Source: Chamaecyparis obtusa (taxonomy: Eukaryota > Streptophyta > Pinopsida > Cupressales > Cupressaceae). From it: 64,000 nt of DNA. The notes under the pieces are model-generated. The model ran no database searches. It had not been told where the DNA came from and was given only the letters and a program-made list of their open reading frames with translations. Numbering within the stretch: position 1 is the stretch's first letter; each line of letters starts with the position of its first letter. A program made the translations under genes and the position numbers. Positions 58,126 through 64,000 of this stretch are shown here, one piece after another. The stretch lies in assembly GCA_027943335.1 (NCBI GenBank), contig BSBK01008428.1, positions 870,501 through 934,500 on the forward strand. Direction: 5' to 3'.

Positions 58126-60079
58126 GGCATTTAGTCTATGGTAAAATGTCTTGAAAAAATTATAAAAATTGGAAAAAGTCTTGAAAAAAATGAACATCTT
58201 GGTGAAAACCTAGCAATGGGCACCTTGATGATTCACAAAAAAAGTAAAAAATATCAAAAGTACAAAAAAATTGAAAAAAATGAAAAATACAAAAAAAATG
58301 AGAAAAAGAAAAAAGTGCCTTGGTGAAAACCTGGAAACAGGTGCCTTGGTAGAAAAAATAGAATCTCTACCAAGATGGTGAAAACCTGGCAAACAGGTGC
58401 CACTTGTTTCAAAATACTCCATCTATCAGCGCAATCTTGGTCTTCCTAGCTTTCAGTCTTGCTTTAGTTTGTACATATTTCCTGGTTTGTTTTTGCATAT
58501 CCTTGTTTCAATAATGTCAGTTTGTACACCAATCAGGTTCAAGCATCTGTATCCTATCAAAGTTCAAACTTGGGGGCAATCAATTTCATATCCTATGGCC
58601 TCCAATGTATCTTAGATGTGTCATATCTAGTCAGAGTCCTTTGAAGCTTCATTTGAGTCAGTCAGTCAGTCTTGTCACCAGAAAGGATTTTGCATCTACA
58701 ACAACACAATCAAACATCAAAATGAAAACAAACTATACTTTTACATGCTTTTATCTCCTTGTATGCTTACTGATTCGCATTGAGATTTTTGCATATTGTG
58801 TCCCTTCAAGCTCTTCGATGATGTCTTTTATAGGATTTAGAGAGTGATGACTGGGGGCATAATCTTTTCTTTGTTTTCTGCTTGTATGTGAAAATCTAAC
58901 AACTTTGGAAATTCTGGATTGAAATGGTGTCTGATTGTAAGAGCCTCCATCTTGAATTGGATGGCCATGCGTACCTCGACCATTGATACACAAAAAATTC
59001 AAGGAAGTTTGAACTAACTATTGTCTTTTTGAGTGAGTTCTTTCTCCTACTGTGAAACACGATCTTACCTAAGGATGTGAATGATAAAGTGTCACTATGG
59101 GTAATTCACACTGGATTTAGAATGATCTTGACTATTTGATGTGTTTGAATGCAAGGCGTATTATGGTCATCATGACATTTATGTTTTGATGCTTATACAA
59201 ATTGCTATATCAAAATGGACATGATATTCAAGTCATCCTTGCATTTGTGCCTTGGTGCTTGTATCTAATCTGACATTCTGAAAACAAAATCAATATTCAT
59301 ATGTTCATGGTTATTTGGCCAATGTGCATTGTATTGATTCATGAGCATACAAATCAGTATTCATATGTCTATGGTTTTATAAACTAGTGGACGTTGTATT
59401 GATTTATCCGGTTACCTACAAAAAAAACTCAATGATGACAAATGACCGACACATGATCAGTGACTAGGTCCTAGGTCTTCGGTTGCATTTCATTTTGCAT
59501 GTCATTTTTCACTTTGCATGATTGCATGATCTCACAAATTTCTTGAAAATCTTTAAAAATCCCTCTAAAATTATACTTAAACTGTAAATGAAGAGCTGAA
59601 TCTCATACGAAGGTTTTCTCACAGAAACGCAAGTAGTTGCAATCTTGGGTTAAACATCTTTTTTGACATAAGACTGAGTACTTGTCTTCATCAATACCTG
59701 CAAAACATATCATGTGTATCATTGCATTTTCATTACATATTCATAATCATTCATTCCATCTATTGCATTACATACATTTCCATACATACACTTTCCATAA
59801 TTAAGTACATTTGCATAACATTCATACATATGAAAGAAAATCATTGCATTGCATGAATCCATACATTCATTCTACTCTAATCATAGCATCTACATCACAT
59901 GATATCATCATACATAAAAAACATGACAAGTACAAATGAAATCACAACCAAAAGTCTCAATCTCATATATATATATCATAAAACTCAAAATAGTCAGGGG
60001 TGCACTACTAGCACAATGTATAAAAGAATGAACTCATATGAGCTATCAGAATAGTATCAATATCAAAAGAGCAACAAAA
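58126..60079 (+). other. gypsy-2 3' non-coding region
   Basis: It begins with A-rich sequence (58138-58320) and a short repeat (58198-58400, listed separately). The rest is AT-rich, with CATTCATACATT-like runs at 59700-59900. No gene is recognised. Confidence 0.5.
58198..58402 (+). repeat. imperfect repeat of GGTGAAAACCTGG-AACAGGTGCC
   Basis: Three copies near 58200, 58322 and 58377 share CTTGGTGAAAACCT and a (G)CAGGTGCC-like tail; the first copy is weaker. Spacing is irregular and A-rich filler lies between them. Confidence 0.55.
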
Positions 60080-62000
60080 ATATCAGAATATCATGATAGA
60101 TCAACTATCAGCCTGATCCTCTCCATCTGGTGGAGGTGGTGGTGGTGCATCTGGTACTGCCTTAGGTCTAGGTGCTCTCACTCCCTCTGATGCTATCATG
60201 TACTGAGAGTACGAAGGAACTCTCTAAGCAAGTGGAACCACAGTGTAGTATGTAGAAACATAGTAAGTAGATCTGGAGGTCTGATGGATAACCTCTACCT
60301 GTAATCTCTGAACCTCACCACGAAGCTTAGTGCAGTGTTTATCTGCCTCTAGATATCTCTCCTCCTAGCAAGCACTACGCACCTTCAGGTCCTAAACCTA
60401 TAATCTGAGCCTCCTCATGATCTCTTATGTAGAAAATGGAACACTAGTATTAGTGTCTACCACCGACATGTCAGTATCCGTAGCAGGCTGCTCTATGGTC
60501 CCTACTCTCTATGCCTTACAGTGTCTAACCTCTGCACCCAGATCAAAACTGGTATCCTCCTGTATGGGATAAGTATCACCACCTAAAACCTACTCAACTG
60601 CAAGTACCTCCTTGGTAGTACCAACACTACCTAAAGTACCACCCTCTCCCCTAGTCTATCTCTGTGCACCTATAGATCTACCTACTATGGAACTAGTGGG
60701 ATGAGGGGGCCTCATCTGTCTTGATGGTCTCTGTGGAGGAGCCATCACTTTTGATCTCAGAGGTGTGGGGTGTACAATCAAAACCTATGTGGGTCTAGGA
60801 CCTTATCTCATCGGAGCACCTATGACATCCATCACCTCCTCCATAGAAGGTACCAGCTCTATAGGGTCAAAGAATCTGTAAATAGGATGATCAACAAGCC
60901 ATGCAATAAACCCATCTGTAACTTCAGCATCTGCAACCTATGGTCTATACTCCTAGTCTCTACCAATAATAGCACTATACTCCTATGAACACAAGGCATA
61001 AGAAAGCCTTGGGGTCCATCCAAGTCCGAGCTAATGAGCTATCTGAGCATAAGTGGCATAATCCTGCGGTGCATCTTGCACTCATCCATACTGTCGCCAC
61101 ACCCTAGTAATAAGAAATCTCTCCAATACAGAGGATGATCATCCTATCAACACCCAACTCTAAAGAAGAAATTGAACTGCTCTCATGCAGTAGGCCAAGG
61201 CTCAATCTCTAAATAGGGCCTCCATCATACAAATGTCATGTCGTCAAGACACTGTCTCTAGTACTCTACATGGCCCATGCACCCCTGTATGACATATCCA
61301 GCATAAATATATATCACAGGCTCCTGCGGCTGCCTCTGTGACTGACACACTAGTCTCAAAATTGAGATATGCTCCCATGCCCAGATCTATAAAACTAGAG
61401 CACTAGCAGCAAAATTCTTGCTCTCCTGATACACTACCTCATGCATCTCAAAGAACATGTGGGCCAAGAGACACTAACCCCAGGCTAACTCAGAAGGAGT
61501 CACCATCAGACGTGCAACCATCAGGGCCCAACCCATTAGAAGACCATTCTACTGACGGTCAGACATGATGATACCGCCGATCATCCTGGCAATAATACAC
61601 TCCAGTCTGTGAGACTGTCCATAACACTGTATGAGGGTCTCCCATGAGATAGAACCAGTCAACTAAGTGTCATCTTCGAAGAGACATCTGAAAGCTAATA
61701 ATCTAGAGTTCCCTAAACTCACATAAGCTGGACGCTAACTACTATGAATGGAATATGTAGAATCCTATAAACATCCTTTGGAGTCACAATGAGCTCTCTA
61801 GTGGGTAGATGAAATGTTTGCGTCTTTGAATGGAACCTCTTTATCAGCGCAGTCAAGAGTCCATGGTTTACCCTAATCTCAGGTAAATGGATCAAATACT
61901 CAAAACCACATGAAGCAAGATGTACTCTCATCAGATCAGGAAAGGAAACACAAAGTCTCTATGTGGCTAGATGTGAGATGCGTACATGAACATCAGGATA
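60080..62000 (-). pseudogene. antisense ORF with plant mobile domain (PMD), decayed
   Basis: Read on the minus strand from about 61960: FPDLMRVHLASCGFEYLIHL, then LLTALIKRFHSKTQTFHLP, then TRELIVTPKDVYRIL, the FHLP-GE-TVT-DV signature of the plant mobile domain. After stops and frame changes, further down (about 61640-61260): LAHMFFEMHEVVYQESKNF and IWAWEHISILRL, the conserved end of that domain (usual LQLWAWER). The tail toward 60080 is Gly/Thr/Ser-rich and heavily broken. Antisense ORFs before the 3' LTR are known in Tat elements, and some carry this domain. It was once a separate gene of the element; its role is unknown. Confidence 0.75.
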
Positions 62001-63212
62001 TATGACCTACAAAGCACAGAAACAAGGAACCCTATCAGTATTTTGGTTGAAAAATAGGCTACACATATAGGAATGGAACAATTTACTATTTCATAAGCTA
62101 GATCAAAGACTCAATAATCAAGCTCAAAGTTCAGAAAATTCAAAATTTTGCCCTAGAAATGAGTTTTGGGCTCACTATTTTTCAAATGACAAAGAAGACT
62201 AGCAAAAAAACTTGTACAAGTTTTTACTGGTTACCATACGACATATCATGACAATACGAACCCCTGGCTAATTTCACAAAAAGTGCACCCCTAGCTAATT
62301 TCGACGTTTTGAACCCATTTTCAGGATCAAAATCAAAATCTGAGATCATTTACTATGTCAAAATCATGATTTAAAATTTTCAGACCCAGGATGTCTGACT
62401 GCTTGCATAATCAACCTTCAATCATCACAGAAATCCACTATTCAACTTAACTAGTTATCTTACATCAAACTATCAAAATTTCAACTTGGTCAACTATGGT
62501 CAACTCATGGTTTAAACTAGTCAAACTTGGTCTCCAGGACCTCTAAATGATGCAGAATGCATTCTCAAACGTGTATAACCAATTCTCAAATCAATTAAAA
62601 TGCTTCTAAACTACAATGCTGAATTTTCTTGTTAGATTTCAATTTTAATCCCGAAGGGGGCATGGTATTACACATCATTCAAAGTTTGTAATCTAAATTT
62701 GTAATCAAATCTTTCCTCAGTAATCAAGAAAACAACCACGTCTAGTTGCTGATTCATCTAAAGTCCTCATCGCTTGGGGAAAATCTATCATCTCTTGGGA
62801 CAAATCTATTACAATCTGATATCCTAAATCTATCTTGTAAACTATATATGATTTTGTAACCATCAGTTCATTAGTGTTATTTCCTTGGTTCTTCATAATT
62901 TATGGGTTCCAGATGTGATACCAATATGATTCATACAAGGACATTGAGGTCTGGAATCGGTCACTCACTTCTTCACAATCATAAGGTTCAAAATCAGGCG
63001 TTTTGGCACTTTTTCATAATCACCAGTTCATTGCTGATATAGCTAGCATCATCTTGATTCTTGGTCATTTTGGGCCTAGGTCAGTGTCTCTTTTTCCAAT
63101 CTTTCAATCGGTTTCTATCTTGGAATCGGTTAATCTTTAATCTTTCGAATCAATTTCATACATCTTTATCATACACAGACTATCTTTGAACCACTACGCT
63201 TTGCATAGTGAT
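62001..63212. other. gypsy-2 region between antisense ORF and polypurine tract
   Basis: No gene is recognised. It may hold the promoter of the antisense ORF. Inverted forms of the leader motif occur at 62234-62260 (CCATACGACATATCATGACAAT). Confidence 0.4.
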
Positions 63213-63228
63213 TCAAAGAGGGGCAAAA
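63213..63228 (+). other. gypsy-2 polypurine tract
   Basis: TCAAAGAGGGGCAAAA directly precedes the 3' LTR. The same 15-base core precedes both LTRs of the inverted-LTR element. Confidence 0.85.
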
Positions 63229-64000
63229 TGTAATACCCCAAAAATGGGCTATAAGTTCATTAACCTCCTACATCTTCATTCGAACAAAATTGACATCAAA
63301 GTCCTAACCTAAGGCACATCTGCACATTATTGAATCCTAATTGATTATCCTAAATTTTGCATCGGGGAATATTCCTAGCAATATTTTGAATTTATCATAA
63401 TTATTCTTAATTTAATAATTATTTGGCGATAAATCCTATTTATCCTAAAGTTTGATTAATTGAATATTCTAAATATTTAATTAATCAAATTTAATACTGC
63501 CACTTAATATTTAATTGAATTTAATTAAATTATTCCTAAATTGTATCATTTAATTTTGACAATAAATCAAAAATCTTATGACTAATTGATTAAATTCCTA
63601 TTTAATTAATTAAAGTCAGTTGTCAATATTTAATAATATAGTTTTTGAATAAAGTTTGATTTAATAATTGATTAACCCATAAATCAATTGTTTTAATTTC
63701 AAAAAATCAGTTAAGTTGAGGATAAATCACTTTATTTATTTAATTAATTCATAATTAATTGTGCACATTCAAAGAGCAGTTAAACTCAAAATTAGGAAAT
63801 CAATGCAAGTTGTTAACTTTTGGAAACTCAACACTCAATTTTGAGTTCAAAGCTGATCTAAACTTCTGATTTGAGATAAAAAGCTGTTCTTGCATGATTA
63901 TGTGAGTTAATCTTCTCTGATTTCTTGTTGACTCAAAAATCAACCTGAGTTTATCAAGAGTGATTTATGGGTTTTCTCTTGCATCCTCAAAGCCCTGGAT
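63229..64000 (+). repeat. gypsy-2 3' LTR, partial
   Basis: The first 772 bases of the LTR, matching 47037 onward from TGTAATACCCC. The window ends inside it. Confidence 0.92.

Larger units (their letters stand above)
47037..64000 (+). mobile_element. gypsy-2: Tat-type Ty3/gypsy element, 3' LTR cut by window end
   Basis: LTRs at 47037-48325 and from 63229 onward share TGTAATACCCCAAAAATGG. The target site is GCTAT (47032-47036); the right copy is outside the window. The interior has a long leader, one gag-pol frame of 2,493 codons (50647-58125) and a 5.1 kb 3' region carrying an antisense ORF. Order: gag, protease, G-patch, RT, degenerate RNase H, second RNase H, integrase, the Tat/Ogre layout. 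About 10 mismatches in 168 LTR bases; many stops; inactive. Confidence 0.93.

Noticed and set aside
58138..58326. Lys-rich 62-codon frame after gypsy-2 pol
   Set aside because: Product of A-rich DNA (AAAAAT-type runs); not a plausible protein.
1..64000. CRISPR arrays, operons, rRNA genes, intact tRNA genes
   Set aside because: None seen; the content is that of a plant nuclear genome.

Overview
The window is nuclear DNA of a seed plant with a very large, repeat-filled genome. Long, slowly decaying LTR retrotransposons stacked inside one another, and the style of their LTRs, suggest a gymnosperm, probably a conifer. The genus cannot be told from the sequence. Only one convincing host gene is present. 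Almost everything else is LTR retrotransposon.

Layout. (1) 1-7870: diffuse repeat-derived sequence, with an unidentified coding-like remnant (about 2640-5890) ending in a polypurine tract and an LTR-like block (5892 to about 6919). (2) 7871-10372, minus strand: a three-exon TRICHOME BIREFRINGENCE-LIKE (TBL) polysaccharide O-acetyltransferase gene that looks intact. (3) 12581-19796: a pol-less element whose two ~1.1 kb LTRs are INVERTED relative to each other. Each is preceded by its own polypurine tract, and together they flank a minus-strand Gag-type centre. (4) 20213-23364: a 3.1 kb non-autonomous LTR element on the minus strand, with a perfect CCTTT target duplication and a tRNA-iMet primer site. 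(5) 24270-45193: a three-level nest. The 3' LTR of a minus-strand Copia element (copia-3) is split by a plus-strand Copia element (copia-1, 24912-44000, TSD CACTT). Copia-1 is split inside its RNase H by a Ty3/gypsy element (gypsy-1, 30562-41857, TSD GTTAC). (6) about 45194-64000: another Copia element (copia-2) whose gag is split at 47036 by a Tat-type Ty3/gypsy element (gypsy-2). The 3' LTR of gypsy-2 runs off the window end.

Gypsy-1 and gypsy-2 each keep a whole gag-pol in a single frame (about 2,040 and 2,490 codons), broken by in-frame stops, many of which look like C-to-T or G-to-A changes. Both carry two RNase H domains, but the extra domain lies upstream of RT in gypsy-1 and downstream of the original RNase H in gypsy-2. 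Gypsy-2 also has a G-patch between protease and RT, and a decayed antisense plant-mobile-domain ORF before its 3' LTR. None of the elements looks autonomous now. The TBL gene is the only locus likely to be functional.

The strongest candidates for a second look are the inverted-LTR unit at 12581-19796, the shuffled RNase H order, and the antisense mobile-domain ORF. All calls come from reading the sequence by eye; no alignment or database search was run.
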